31,243 nucleotides of DNA from JANNWF01 sp052390415 (GTDB lineage: Bacteria; Pseudomonadota; Gammaproteobacteria; Xanthomonadales; Xanthomonadaceae), in NCBI GenBank assembly GCA_052390415.1, contig JBQTGY010000162.1, positions 1-31,243 on the forward strand, in the 5' to 3' direction. The position numbers and the translations under genes were made by a program. This document shows positions 1-8,208 of the stretch, piece by piece. Numbering within the stretch: position 1 is the stretch's first letter; the number at the start of each line of letters is the position of its first letter. The notes beneath the pieces are model-generated. The model saw only the letters and a program-made list of their open reading frames with translations, searched no databases and was not told where the DNA came from.

Positions 1-290
1 GGCCCTCGCTTGTCCTTTGCGGCGATCGCTGCGTTGCTCGTCGCCGCAATGGGCCCACCATTCCGGCTCCTCACGCCTTGCGCTCGCCGAAAAGTCCTGC
101 GCGATCATCCGCGCCCCCTCATGAAATATCCGGGCTAATCGCCGCAGGTCGGGCAAGTGGTGCGATGCCCTTCTTCGGTACAGCCATGACGGGACGGATT
201 GAACGAAGCGAATGCGGGTCAGTCGTCCTGCGCCAATCGCTGCAGGTCGAGCAAGTGGTGCGATGCCCTGGTTCGGTTATTGCACCTTAC
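1..290. other. Left-edge intergenic stretch without a convincing gene
   Basis: No reading frame here has a recognisable domain. The open frames that enter it continue antisense through the metallopeptidase gene to the right, so I treat them as shadows. The stretch lies downstream of the stop of that minus-strand gene and holds one visible structure, a degenerate direct repeat at 137-268. A gene ending just left of the window cannot be excluded. Confidence 0.5.
137..268. repeat. Two-copy imperfect direct repeat, 98-bp period
   Basis: Copy 1 spans 137-170 and copy 2 spans 235-268. Both are 34 bp, share the core GCAAGTGGTGCGATGCCC, and differ at two positions. A weaker match continues about 9 bp further to a shared TTCGGT. 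Read on the plus strand, both copies encode the same peptide core (AAGRASGAMP), but in different frames, so the similarity is at DNA level. It sits just downstream of the metallopeptidase stop. The origin is unknown; it could be a local duplication or part of a dispersed repeat. Confidence 0.7.
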
Positions 291-1526
291 CTACTCCCCG
301 ATCACCGCATCCTGCAGCACCTTCGACGGTCCACCCAGCAATTTGGCGGTCGCCGCCTTCAAATCGGCGGTGCTCACATCGCTGCGGCCGACCAGGGGGC
401 GAAACACGTTATCGATGCTGTAACGATCATCGCTGCGACGGCGAATCTCGTTGTCCAGTTCGTGGAAAACGCTCACCGCGCGGGCGGTGCGTTCGCCGAA
501 TGAGTTATTGGTGCGCAGAGTCTTGATCGCGCGGCCATGCCTCTTCTTCCATGCGAACGCGCGCACTGCACGTGCCTCGCTGAGCAAACCGCTGCGGCGC
601 AGGATTTCAATCGAATAGAACTCGGCCATGCCCTCGGCAATCCAGTCATCGCCATCGGCTGCTTGCACATCGCTGATCACGTGCACCATTTCATGCACCA
701 GGGTGCTGCTGCCGTTTTCGCTGATCAGCGGGCGGTCGGGATGCAGAAACATCGACCCGGGCCCCGAGCGACCGCCGCGCCACATCGGATCGCCGGCGCC
801 CACGATCAATAACTTGGTGGGAAGGCGGCCAAACGCATGGCGCATTTCGGGCATGGTGACGTTGATGATGGCCAGCACGTCGTTACGGCGCATGGCTTCT
901 CCGAGCGGTGCCACGACGGCCACGCGGGTTTCGTCAATGATTTCGCGACGATTGCCAACGTCGCCGGCGATCATCCAGCCCAGCGGGCGCTGAAAACGGC
1001 GGCCTGGGTTATTGATGGGGAACGCACCACTTCGTTTGTCACGACGATAGGCCACGTCGGCGTCGTTCCAGCCGGTTGGCAGCACGAATCGCAATAACCC
1101 AGTGGATTTGGCTCCGCCCGGCGCCAACACGGCGGCGGCGGGGATCAAGCGATCTATCCGCAGCAAAGCCCAACTGCTGGTCATTCGCGCGTCGAACTCA
1201 CCGCCTCGACGCATCTTGTCGACGCGATAACGATACTTCAGTTCGGCCTTCTCCTTGCCCGGCCTCCAGGTAACGATCTTGCCGTCCTGTTCGATCTTGC
1301 CGTCACCGGAAAAGCTATGGTGGCGTTTGGCGTCGACGAACAAGCGCAGACGTTGGGCTCGGCCAGTGCCTGGCTCGAGGCGGATACTGACCGTCGCCTC
1401 GTTCTTTGGAACATCGAAGCCTACGATGTATTCCACTTTGTAGGTCAGCGCGGTCGCCGCCAGCAATGGCGAGCAGCCGAGGGTCAACAACAAGAAAGCG
1501 CAATACCAGCGGATCAGATTTTTCAT
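291..1526 (-). CDS. Exported HExxH metallopeptidase-like protein
   Basis: The 411-aa product begins with a Sec-type signal peptide: basic start, then a hydrophobic run from about residue 8 to 23, with likely cleavage near LLAA. A beta-rich N-terminal region follows. The C-terminal half carries HEMVH at 278-282 and, 15 residues later, the WIAEGMAEF segment with Glu298, which resembles the third zinc ligand of gluzincin peptidases (M1/M61-like). The spacing to that Glu is shorter than the 18 residues usual in M1, so I do not assign a family. The protein probably acts in the periplasm or outside the cell; its substrate is unknown. It lies 70 bp downstream of the methyltransferase gene on the same strand and may be the last gene of that group. 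No strong ribosome-binding site is visible before the ATG. Confidence 0.75.
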   Translation of the reverse strand: MKNLIRWYCAFLLLTLGCSPLLAATALTYKVEYIVGFDVPKNEATVSIRLEPGTGRAQRLRLFVDAKRHHSFSGDGKIEQDGKIVTWRPGKEKAELKYRYRVDKMRRGGEFDARMTSSWALLRIDRLIPAAAVLAPGGAKSTGLLRFVLPTGWNDADVAYRRDKRSGAFPINNPGRRFQRPLGWMIAGDVGNRREIIDETRVAVVAPLGEAMRRNDVLAIINVTMPEMRHAFGRLPTKLLIVGAGDPMWRGGRSGPGSMFLHPDRPLISENGSSTLVHEMVHVISDVQAADGDDWIAEGMAEFYSIEILRRSGLLSEARAVRAFAWKKRHGRAIKTLRTNNSFGERTARAVSVFHELDNEIRRRSDDRYSIDNVFRPLVGRSDVSTADLKAATAKLLGGPSKVLQDAVIGE

Positions 1527-1596
1527 CCGCGCATGTTACCTGTGCAATAACTTCGTCGGGTCAAGCGCACCCACACGCGGTCAACACGTTCAGCGA

Positions 1597-2406
1597 TTAC
1601 AGCGGATGCCGACGGCGCCACTCCGCCAGACACACCGCCGCGGCGGTCGAGATGTTCAGGCTCTCCACCGCACCGCTACCAGGAATACCCAACTGCAAGC
1701 TGGCGGCTTGCAGCAGATTGGCGCCGATACCACTGGTTTCTGCACCAAAGATGAGGACGGTCTTGGCCGGCAGTTCGCATTCGAACAGGTTCGTACCGCC
1801 GCGAGGGACGGTGGCGGCCAAGCGAAAACCTGCGGCACGCAGCTTTTGCTGAGCGGTGTCTGCATCGGCCAGGCGGATCAGCGGGACCGCCTCCGCACCA
1901 CCCTCGGCGACGCGCGCGGCGGCACCGCTCAAGCCCAGTCCTGAGCCCGGCGGCAGCAACACGGCCGCGGCACCGAAGTGGGCAGCCGAACGCAACACAG
2001 CGCCCAGATTGTGCGGATTGCCGACCCCATCCAACCAAAGCAACAACGATGTCTTCACGCTGGCCTCGCGCTGCAACATCCGCTCCAGCGTGGGGACTTG
2101 AGGCGGTCGCATATCGAACACCACGCCTTCGTGGTGCGACGAAGCCGCCAGACGACGCAAGTCGTCCTCTTCGACCACGCGATATCCCAGGCGTGACCGC
2201 ACGCAAAACGCGAGCACTTCACGCAGGCGCGGCAAACGCGCCTCGCTCAAATAGACCTTGCGCAGATCATCGGGGCGCGCCGCGAAGGCGGCAAGACAGG
2301 CATTGACACCGTAAAGTCGCAGTTCCGGCTCGCGCTGAACGTGGCCGGTGGCAGGCGTGCGTCGGCGTGGATCAGTGTTGTGCAAACGCACCCTCCGCGG
2401 CGACAT
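1597..2406 (-). CDS. TrmH/SpoU-family RNA 2'-O-ribose methyltransferase
   Basis: This is an AdoMet-dependent SPOUT enzyme that would methylate a ribose 2'-OH in rRNA or tRNA in the cytoplasm. An RlmB-like substrate-binding domain comes first (LYGVNACLAAF, about 70 residues). The knotted catalytic domain follows with all three SpoU motifs: NPHNLGAVLRSA, the FGAETSGI loop, and ESLNISTAAAVCL near the C terminus. Closest by eye are RlmB (23S G2251) or YfiF-type enzymes; I cannot choose between them. The start is uncertain. ATG at 2406 lies inside the upstream RND gene (stop at 2372), and so does a TTG at 2385, which has GGAGG six bases ahead of it (2392-2396). The frame stays open to 2502, but the extra residues look like RND-gene shadow. 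Translational coupling to the RND gene is likely. Confidence 0.85.
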   Translation of the reverse strand: MSPRRVRLHNTDPRRRTPATGHVQREPELRLYGVNACLAAFAARPDDLRKVYLSEARLPRLREVLAFCVRSRLGYRVVEEDDLRRLAASSHHEGVVFDMRPPQVPTLERMLQREASVKTSLLLWLDGVGNPHNLGAVLRSAAHFGAAAVLLPPGSGLGLSGAAARVAEGGAEAVPLIRLADADTAQQKLRAAGFRLAATVPRGGTNLFECELPAKTVLIFGAETSGIGANLLQAASLQLGIPGSGAVESLNISTAAAVCLAEWRRRHPL

Positions 2407-5400
2407 GAGGTGTGCTGACTTCCAGCTTGTCCAGCTCACGACCCAGGGCTTCGGGCGAACGCGTGTACGGTGCCAACAACGTGTAAAACGCTGGCACGAC
2501 ATACAGCGAGAGCACGGTCGAGAAGGCGACGCCAGCGATGATGGCGATGCCGATGGTGGCGCGGGATGCCGAGCCGGGGCCGCCGGCGACCACCAGTGGC
2601 ACGGCGCCCATGATGGTGGCGATCGACGTCATCAGGATCGGCCGCAGACGTGTGCCTGAGGCCTCGACGATGGCCTCACCGATCGCCATGCCCTCGTCGC
2701 GCAACTGGTTGGCGAACTCGACGATCAGGATGCCGTTCTTGGCGGCCAATCCGACCAGCATGACAATGCCGATCTGACTGAACAGATTGAGTGAGTTGCC
2801 CGCCAACCACAGTCCAAGCAAGGCGCCGAACAGCGCCAATGGCACGGTCAACATGATCACGAAGGGATGAATGAAACTTTCGAACTGCGCGGCCAGCACC
2901 AGAAAGACCACCAGCAGGGCCAACGCGAAAGTGATCGCGGCGGCACCGCCCGCGGCCTGGATTTCACGCGACTCGCCCTTGTAGTCGAGCTTGGCGATAT
3001 CCGGCAATTCTTCATCAGCGACGCCTTGTATCCAGCTCAGTGCTTCACCCAGCGGATACCCTGGAGCAAGCCCCGCGGAGATGGTGATTGCACGCAGCCG
3101 GTTGAAGCGATTGAGGCTGCCGGGTTCGGCCAGTTCGGTCAGTTCGACCAGGCTCGCCAGTGGCACCAGTTGGCCGGAGCGTTGCGAGCGCACGTAAAGA
3201 TTGCTCAGGTCATTCGGCGTGGCGCGGTCGCTGGTCTGGGCTTGCAGGATGACGTCGTACTCTTCGCCATCCTCGACAAACGTGGTCACCCGCCGCGAGC
3301 CCATCATTGTCTCCAGCGTGCGCCCGATTTCCGTCAATGACACGCCGAGATCAGCGGCGCGCGTGCGATCAATCTGCACACGCACCTGCGGGCGGGTCTC
3401 CTTGTAATCGGAGTCGACGGCAAACAGTTTGGGATTCTGTTCCATGCGTGCGAGCAGGCGATCACGCCATTCCGCCAATTCCACGTAGTCCGGTCCGCCC
3501 AATACGATCTGTAGCGGCTGGCCACGGGAGCGGGTCAGGCCCGAGCGCACCTGCGGCAATGCGCGCACACCGGGAATGGTCGCCAACTCGGCACGTGCGG
3601 CTTCGACCAACGTGCCGGTATCGATGCTGCGCTCGGTCCACGGTTTCATCAGCACGATGGCAAGGCCGGTGTGCATTTCTTCGCTGGCGCCAAAGCCACC
3701 CGGCACCCGCGTGTTCAAGCGGTCAATGGGCTGGCCGTCGCCGACATAGCGACTCAGGATCTCTTCGACCTTGCCCATCTGCGTCACCGAATAGTCATAA
3801 CCCGCGCCCTCCGGACCTTGCACCGAGATGAAGAACGCGCCGCGATCTTCTGCGGGTGCCAATTCGCTCGGCACCACCAGCAGCAGGCCGTAGCTGGCCA
3901 GCATCACCACTGCCAGGATCACGCCGAACATCGCGGGATGACCGACGCTGGCGCGCAGTTGCCGTTTGTAGCCGGTCGACAATCGATGCAGATTGCGTTC
4001 CACCCATGCGCGAAAACCGCGTGGCTCGGTATGCGCACGCACCAGCTTGGACGCCATCATCGGCGTCAGAGTCAGCGCTACAAACGCCGATATCGCGACT
4101 GCGCCTGCCAAGGCAATGCTCAGCTCGCGAAACAATCGACCGGTGTTGCCTTCCATGAATCCGACCGGCACGAATACCGCGACCAGCACCGCCGTCGTCG
4201 CAATCACTGCAAAGGCGACCTGACGCGTTCCACGCGCCGCCGCAATCATCGGTGGCTCGCCAAGATCAGCGCGGCGCTGACAGTTCTCCAGCACCACGAT
4301 GGCATCGTCTACCACCAGGCCGATACACATGACCAAGGCCAACAAAGTCAGCAGGTTCAGCGACGCTCCAAACGCCCACAGGCCGATCAAGGCCGCGATC
4401 AAACACACCGGTACCACCACGGCGGGGATCAGCGCGGCGCGCCAGCTGCCGAGGAACAGATAGATCACCAGCAATACCAGCACCATCGCTTCCAGCAAGG
4501 TTGCATAGACCCGATCCACCGCAGCTTCGATGAAGATGGTGGTATCGAAGGCGACGAAGATGGTCGTGCCGGCCGGGATTGACGCCTGGATGTCTGGCAG
4601 CTCGGCGCGAACCCGGCGCACTACATCCAGTGCATTGGCGGTTGACGTCTTGACCACACCCAAGCCGACATTGGGCTTGCCATTGCCACGGAAGTACGCG
4701 CGGCGCTCGGCCGAGGCGCGTTCGACCTTGGCCACTTCGCCGAGCCGCACCAAGTGGCCGTCATCACCCTTCTTGATGACCAGTTGGGCGAACTCGTCGG
4801 CGTTCAGATAATTGCGCTGCACGCGCAGCACGAAGTCGCGGTCTTGCGATTCCAGGCGGCCTGCTGGCAACTCGACGTTTTCGCTGCGCAAGGCTTGTTC
4901 GATATCGGCAACCGTGATGCCGCGTGCTGCCAGCGCTTGCCGATCAATCCACACCCGCATCGAGTAGCGCTGTTGGCCACCGACGCGGATCTGCGCCACA
5001 CCATCGATCGCTGACAGCCGGTCGACCACATAACGGTCGGCGTAGTCACTGAGCGCCAGCGTGTCCAGCTGGGTCGAGTTCATATTCAGCCACACCAGCA
5101 CTTCGGCATCGCTTTCGACTTTGGCAATTTGCGGCGGATCGGCTTCGACCGGAATCCGGTCCGAGACGCGGCTCACCGCATCGCGAATATCGTTTGCAGC
5201 GGCCTCGATATCACGGCTCAAGCCGAACTCGATGGTGACCGAGGCGCGGCCGTTGACGCTGCGCGACTCGATGGTTTCGATGCCTTCGATGCCGCTGACG
5301 GCGTCTTCCAGAATCTGGGTGACGCGAGTCTCGACGACTGCCGCGGAAGCGCCGGGATAGGTGACGTCCACTGACACCACCGGCGGATCGATCTTGGGCA

Positions 5401-5509
5401 ACTCACGCAAAGTCAGGCGGCCGTAGGCCATCATCCCCAGTGCAACCAGCAGCAAACTGGCGACGCAAGCGAGTACGGGGCGGCGAATCGAGATGTCAGA
5501 TAACAACAT
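2372..5509 (-). CDS. RND-family multidrug efflux transporter permease
   Basis: This 1045-aa inner-membrane proton antiporter of the AcrB/MexB/MdtB type (HAE1 family) expels drugs or other toxic compounds. It has the family's normal length and plan: the N-terminal FIRRP-like start ISIRRPV, TM1, a porter loop, a TM2-TM6 block, a second large periplasmic loop and TM8-TM12. The proton-relay aspartate pair is present in GLVVDDAIVVLEN (TM4). The FIELD-like ending AAKNGILIVEFANQLR marks the second half. The ATG at 5509 is set by a good Shine-Dalgarno site (AAGGAG, six bases upstream). The adaptor gene lies 181 bp upstream on the same strand, and the methyltransferase start overlaps its 3' end. No outer-membrane TolC-like gene is present in the window, so the pump would use one encoded elsewhere. 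Confidence 0.95.
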   Translation of the reverse strand: MLLSDISIRRPVLACVASLLLVALGMMAYGRLTLRELPKIDPPVVSVDVTYPGASAAVVETRVTQILEDAVSGIEGIETIESRSVNGRASVTIEFGLSRDIEAAANDIRDAVSRVSDRIPVEADPPQIAKVESDAEVLVWLNMNSTQLDTLALSDYADRYVVDRLSAIDGVAQIRVGGQQRYSMRVWIDRQALAARGITVADIEQALRSENVELPAGRLESQDRDFVLRVQRNYLNADEFAQLVIKKGDDGHLVRLGEVAKVERASAERRAYFRGNGKPNVGLGVVKTSTANALDVVRRVRAELPDIQASIPAGTTIFVAFDTTIFIEAAVDRVYATLLEAMVLVLLVIYLFLGSWRAALIPAVVVPVCLIAALIGLWAFGASLNLLTLLALVMCIGLVVDDAIVVLENCQRRADLGEPPMIAAARGTRQVAFAVIATTAVLVAVFVPVGFMEGNTGRLFRELSIALAGAVAISAFVALTLTPMMASKLVRAHTEPRGFRAWVERNLHRLSTGYKRQLRASVGHPAMFGVILAVVMLASYGLLLVVPSELAPAEDRGAFFISVQGPEGAGYDYSVTQMGKVEEILSRYVGDGQPIDRLNTRVPGGFGASEEMHTGLAIVLMKPWTERSIDTGTLVEAARAELATIPGVRALPQVRSGLTRSRGQPLQIVLGGPDYVELAEWRDRLLARMEQNPKLFAVDSDYKETRPQVRVQIDRTRAADLGVSLTEIGRTLETMMGSRRVTTFVEDGEEYDVILQAQTSDRATPNDLSNLYVRSQRSGQLVPLASLVELTELAEPGSLNRFNRLRAITISAGLAPGYPLGEALSWIQGVADEELPDIAKLDYKGESREIQAAGGAAAITFALALLVVFLVLAAQFESFIHPFVIMLTVPLALFGALLGLWLAGNSLNLFSQIGIVMLVGLAAKNGILIVEFANQLRDEGMAIGEAIVEASGTRLRPILMTSIATIMGAVPLVVAGGPGSASRATIGIAIIAGVAFSTVLSLYVVPAFYTLLAPYTRSPEALGRELDKLEVSTPHVAAEGAFAQH

Positions 5510-5603
5510 GCAATGCTCCTTGCAGCGTGGCGCGCGACAGACTGCCGGTAAAGTGCGCCAGTAACGAAAAGGCGTGGCGACGCGACCGCAACCGCACGTT
5601 TAG

Positions 5604-5629
5604 CCCCTCTCCCACGTGTGGGAGAGGGG
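5604..5629. repeat. Perfect palindrome of the CCCTCTCCC/GGGAGAGGG family
   Basis: The 12-bp arm CCCCTCTCCCAC (5604-5615) pairs perfectly with 5618-5629 around a GT centre. It lies in the 181-bp gap between the adaptor and the RND pump gene, inside their probable operon. In RNA it would form a very stable hairpin that could stabilise the upstream message or reduce read-through. Related sequences occur inside leuS and at the end of the alkyltransferase-like gene in this window. Confidence 0.85.
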
Positions 5630-5690
5630 AGAGTTGGACACCGCTATTTACGTTTCTGCTATGCCAGCCATTGCCTGCACCTTGATCCTG

Positions 5691-6893
5691 CTATTGCGCG
5701 ACAGCATCAGCATCAGCATCAGCATCAGCATCAGCATCAGCATCAGCTTTGGGTTGCCCTTCAATCTCTCGTGTTGCCTCGACCACGCGTGCTCCTGGCC
5801 GCAGTTTCACGATGCCTTCCACCACGATGCGATCCCCGGCAGCGATGCCTTCAACGATCTCCACTTCGCCGCGCCGGCGCGTGCCGCTCTTCACCTGCAC
5901 CTGACTGACGACGCCCTCGGCATCGACCCGGAATACCGATTGCTGCCGGCCGACCTGCATCAAGGCCAACTCGGGAATGACCACTGTCTTGCGCGCGGGC
6001 AACAGCAGTTGCACGGTCAACAACATGCCGGGCCGGAGTTGCGCTTCTTCATTCGGCACCTCGGCACGCAAGGTCACCGCGCGAGTGACCGGATCGACGC
6101 GTGAACCGATGGTGGTGAGCGTGCCCTCGAAATGCGCATCCGGCCACGCCGCGCTGCGCGCGCGAATGCTCTGGCCGATCGCGACAGCCGCCAGAAAGCG
6201 CTCCGGAATGGAGAAATCGAGCTTGATCAGGGACACGTCATCGAGCGTAGCGATTGCTGTGCCTGGCGTCACCAGAGTGCCGGGGCTGACTTGACGGAAA
6301 CCCAGCAAACCCGCGAACGGAGCAACGATGACGCGATCCGCCAAACGCGCGCGGGTAGCGTCCATTCGCGCCTTCGCGGCGTCGCGGGTGGCGACCAGCG
6401 AATCCAATTGACTGCGCGCAATCGTGCCGGCTTCCACCAGTTCAACCTGGCGCCGGTACTGCTGCAACGCTTCGGTATAGTTGGCTTGCGCTTCTTCGAG
6501 GCCGGCGACTTCGGCGCGCCCGGACAGGTCAACCAGGAGCTGGCCTTCGCTGACCAGATCACCATCACTGAAATTGACCCGCGCCACGGTCTCGGTGACC
6601 TTGGCGGTGATCGTCACTGACTCCTTGGCTTGCGCGGTTCCCAGTGCTTCGATCTGGTCGACCCAGTCGGTTTCTGCTGCCAGTGTAGTGACTACCGCCA
6701 TCGGCGGGGGTGGGCTGCCGTTCGCACCCGGGCCGGCAGCCTCATCTCCGGAGCAAGCAACCAAGCTCGCCAGAGTCAACAACAGCGCGATCGCTAGTCC
6801 TCGCGTTGCGAAACTCAGGCCTGTTCTTGTCAGCCATGTTCCAGTCAGGCCTGCTCGAATCTGGCTCGTACTGATCGTGTGCTTGTTGAGCAT
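5691..6893 (-). CDS. RND efflux periplasmic adaptor subunit (membrane fusion protein), lipoprotein
   Basis: The 400-aa adaptor would link the RND pump encoded downstream to an outer-membrane channel. A hydrophobic leader (about residues 31-46) ends in the lipobox LVAC, so Cys47 should be lipidated and the protein anchored in the inner membrane. The usual order of modules follows: a lipoyl half (ITAKVTETVARVNFSDGDLV), an alpha-hairpin (about residues 130-185), the second lipoyl half (VIVAPFAGLLGFRQVSPGTLV), then beta-barrel and membrane-proximal domains. The C terminus is odd: seven Ala-Asp dipeptides (residues 383-396), encoded by a hexanucleotide tandem repeat, then AVAQ. The long 30-residue region before the hydrophobic leader is also unusual, so an internal start is possible. 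GAGG lies seven bases before the ATG. Confidence 0.93.
   Translation of the reverse strand: MLNKHTISTSQIRAGLTGTWLTRTGLSFATRGLAIALLLTLASLVACSGDEAAGPGANGSPPPPMAVVTTLAAETDWVDQIEALGTAQAKESVTITAKVTETVARVNFSDGDLVSEGQLLVDLSGRAEVAGLEEAQANYTEALQQYRRQVELVEAGTIARSQLDSLVATRDAAKARMDATRARLADRVIVAPFAGLLGFRQVSPGTLVTPGTAIATLDDVSLIKLDFSIPERFLAAVAIGQSIRARSAAWPDAHFEGTLTTIGSRVDPVTRAVTLRAEVPNEEAQLRPGMLLTVQLLLPARKTVVIPELALMQVGRQQSVFRVDAEGVVSQVQVKSGTRRRGEVEIVEGIAAGDRIVVEGIVKLRPGARVVEATREIEGQPKADADADADADADADAVAQ
5703..5747. repeat. Hexanucleotide tandem repeat (AGCATC)7 plus partial copy
   Basis: Seven perfect tandem copies of AGCATC run from 5703 to 5744, followed by a partial AGC. On the minus strand they encode (Ala-Asp)7 at the C terminus of the RND adaptor, four codons before its stop. 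Because the unit is six bases, slippage would change tail length without shifting frame. Confidence 0.95.
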
Positions 6894-6960
6894 CCTGCAA
6901 CCTCACCAACAGCGGCCTTCGATTGTAGGCCGCGCGGCGCTGCAAGCACTGTGAAAATCA

Positions 6961-6992
6961 GCGCAATCGGGCGAATATTCGTCGGATTGCGC
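6961..6992 (-). terminator. Probable transcription terminator downstream of the aldolase gene
   Basis: GCGCAATC (6961-6968) pairs with GATTGCGC (6985-6992), and the interior holds the perfect palindrome CGAATATTCG (6972-6981), giving a nearly continuous 32-nt hairpin. On the minus strand the stem is followed by TGATTTTC, a short T-rich tract. It lies 22 bp past the aldolase stop and upstream of the adaptor gene, so it would insulate the two minus-strand units. Confidence 0.65.
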
Positions 6993-7014
6993 CTCGTTTC
7001 ACCTCGGTCTGGGC

Positions 7015-8025
7015 TCAGCTCGCCGCGTTCCACTCGCCGCGAGCCGCCAGGCCGTTGTCACGCGCGCGCTGCGAAACCGTGCGTTGTGCGGCGGCGTAGT
7101 TGTTGACCATGTCTTGCGACCACAGCGACAGCGCTGCTTGTTGCATCGCGCGGCCGTAGCTGAAGGTCAGCGGCCACGGATTCGGGCCCATCTGATTCAT
7201 CGCATTGAGATGCGCGGTGGCGGCTTCGTCGCTTTGCCCGCCGGACAGGAAAACGATGCCCGGCAACGCCGCTGGCACCGCCGAACGCAAGCAACGCAAG
7301 GTCCATTCGGCGACTTCCTCGACGCCCGCTTGTTCTGCGCAGGACTTGCCGGAGATGACCATGCTGGCTTTCAGAATGCAGCCTTCAAGCACCACGTTCT
7401 GGTCGTACAACGCACCAAACAGCGAGCGCAAGGTGGCCTCGGTGACGTCGTAACAGACTTCGATGTCGTGGTCGCCATCCATCAGCACTTCCGGCTCCAC
7501 CATCGGCACGATGCCGGCTTCCTGACATAGCGCAGCATAACGAGCCAGCGCGTGGCAGTTGGCTTCGATGCACGCACCGCTGGGTGTGTCTTCGCCGATG
7601 GTGATCACCGCACGCCACTTGGCGAACTTCGCACCCAGGTTGGCGTACTCGGCAAGGCGTTGGCGCAAGCCGTCCAGCCCTTCGGTAATCAACTCACCCG
7701 GATACCCTGCGTAAGGGACGGTGCCACGGTCTACCTTGATTCCCGGCAACATGCCGGCCTCACTCATCAAGGTCGCAAACGGCACGCCGGCGGCCGAGGA
7801 TTGGCGCAGGGTTTCGTCGTACATGATCGCGCCGGAAATATGCGCCGACAGATCCGGCGCGGTCAGCAGCAATTCTCGGTACGCACGGCGATTCTCTTCA
7901 GAGCATTCGATCCCGACGGCTTCGAAGCGCTTCTTGATCGTCGCAGTCGACTCGTCAATGGCAATGATGCCCTTGCCTGGGGCAACCATGGCGAGGGCGG
8001 TTTCGTGCAGCTGATCGATGCTCAT
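7015..8025 (-). CDS. Class I fructose-bisphosphate aldolase
   Basis: This cytoplasmic glycolysis/gluconeogenesis enzyme cleaves fructose 1,6-bisphosphate to dihydroxyacetone phosphate and glyceraldehyde 3-phosphate through a Schiff base. The 336-aa product is of the eukaryote-like class I type. It shows GKGIIAIDES near residue 20, KWRAVI (Lys136), the VPMVEPEVL segment, and GCILKASMV with the presumed Schiff-base Lys219. LSGGQSDEAATAHLNAMN is the phosphate-binding region. The frame is open upstream to 8127, but the ATG at 8025 is preceded by GGAG at five bases and matches the family N terminus. It is a single gene, divergent from the mechanosensitive channel gene, with a hairpin terminator behind it. 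Confidence 0.95.
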   Translation of the reverse strand: MSIDQLHETALAMVAPGKGIIAIDESTATIKKRFEAVGIECSEENRRAYRELLLTAPDLSAHISGAIMYDETLRQSSAAGVPFATLMSEAGMLPGIKVDRGTVPYAGYPGELITEGLDGLRQRLAEYANLGAKFAKWRAVITIGEDTPSGACIEANCHALARYAALCQEAGIVPMVEPEVLMDGDHDIEVCYDVTEATLRSLFGALYDQNVVLEGCILKASMVISGKSCAEQAGVEEVAEWTLRCLRSAVPAALPGIVFLSGGQSDEAATAHLNAMNQMGPNPWPLTFSYGRAMQQAALSLWSQDMVNNYAAAQRTVSQRARDNGLAARGEWNAAS

Positions 8026-8208
8026 GAAGACTCCGTAAATTGGAAAAGGGGGCGTGTGGAAGGCGTGTTGGCGGGCGCAGACGCCATCGTCGGCCTGGAA
8101 ATCGGCCGCCAAGTATAGCGGCAGCACAGCCGGTGGCCCGCGGCCCGCGACGCGCCGACAGGCAAGTTTCCGCTAACCTGCGCGCTGTTTCGCATTACCC
8201 ATCGTCTG
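8026..8208. promoter_or_regulatory. Divergent intergenic region between aldolase and channel genes
   Basis: The two start codons point away from each other across 183 bp, so promoters for both must lie here unless read-through occurs. I do not see a convincing -35/-10 pair or an operator palindrome that I could assign. Confidence 0.4.

Noticed and set aside
3671..4582. 303-codon open frame antisense to the RND pump
   Set aside because: His/Gln/Arg-rich low-complexity translation typical of antisense frames; the pump gene is unmistakable.
5703..5747. The hexanucleotide array as a CRISPR-like or origin iteron array
   Set aside because: Six-base units with no spacers, inside a coding frame; it is a simple tandem repeat.
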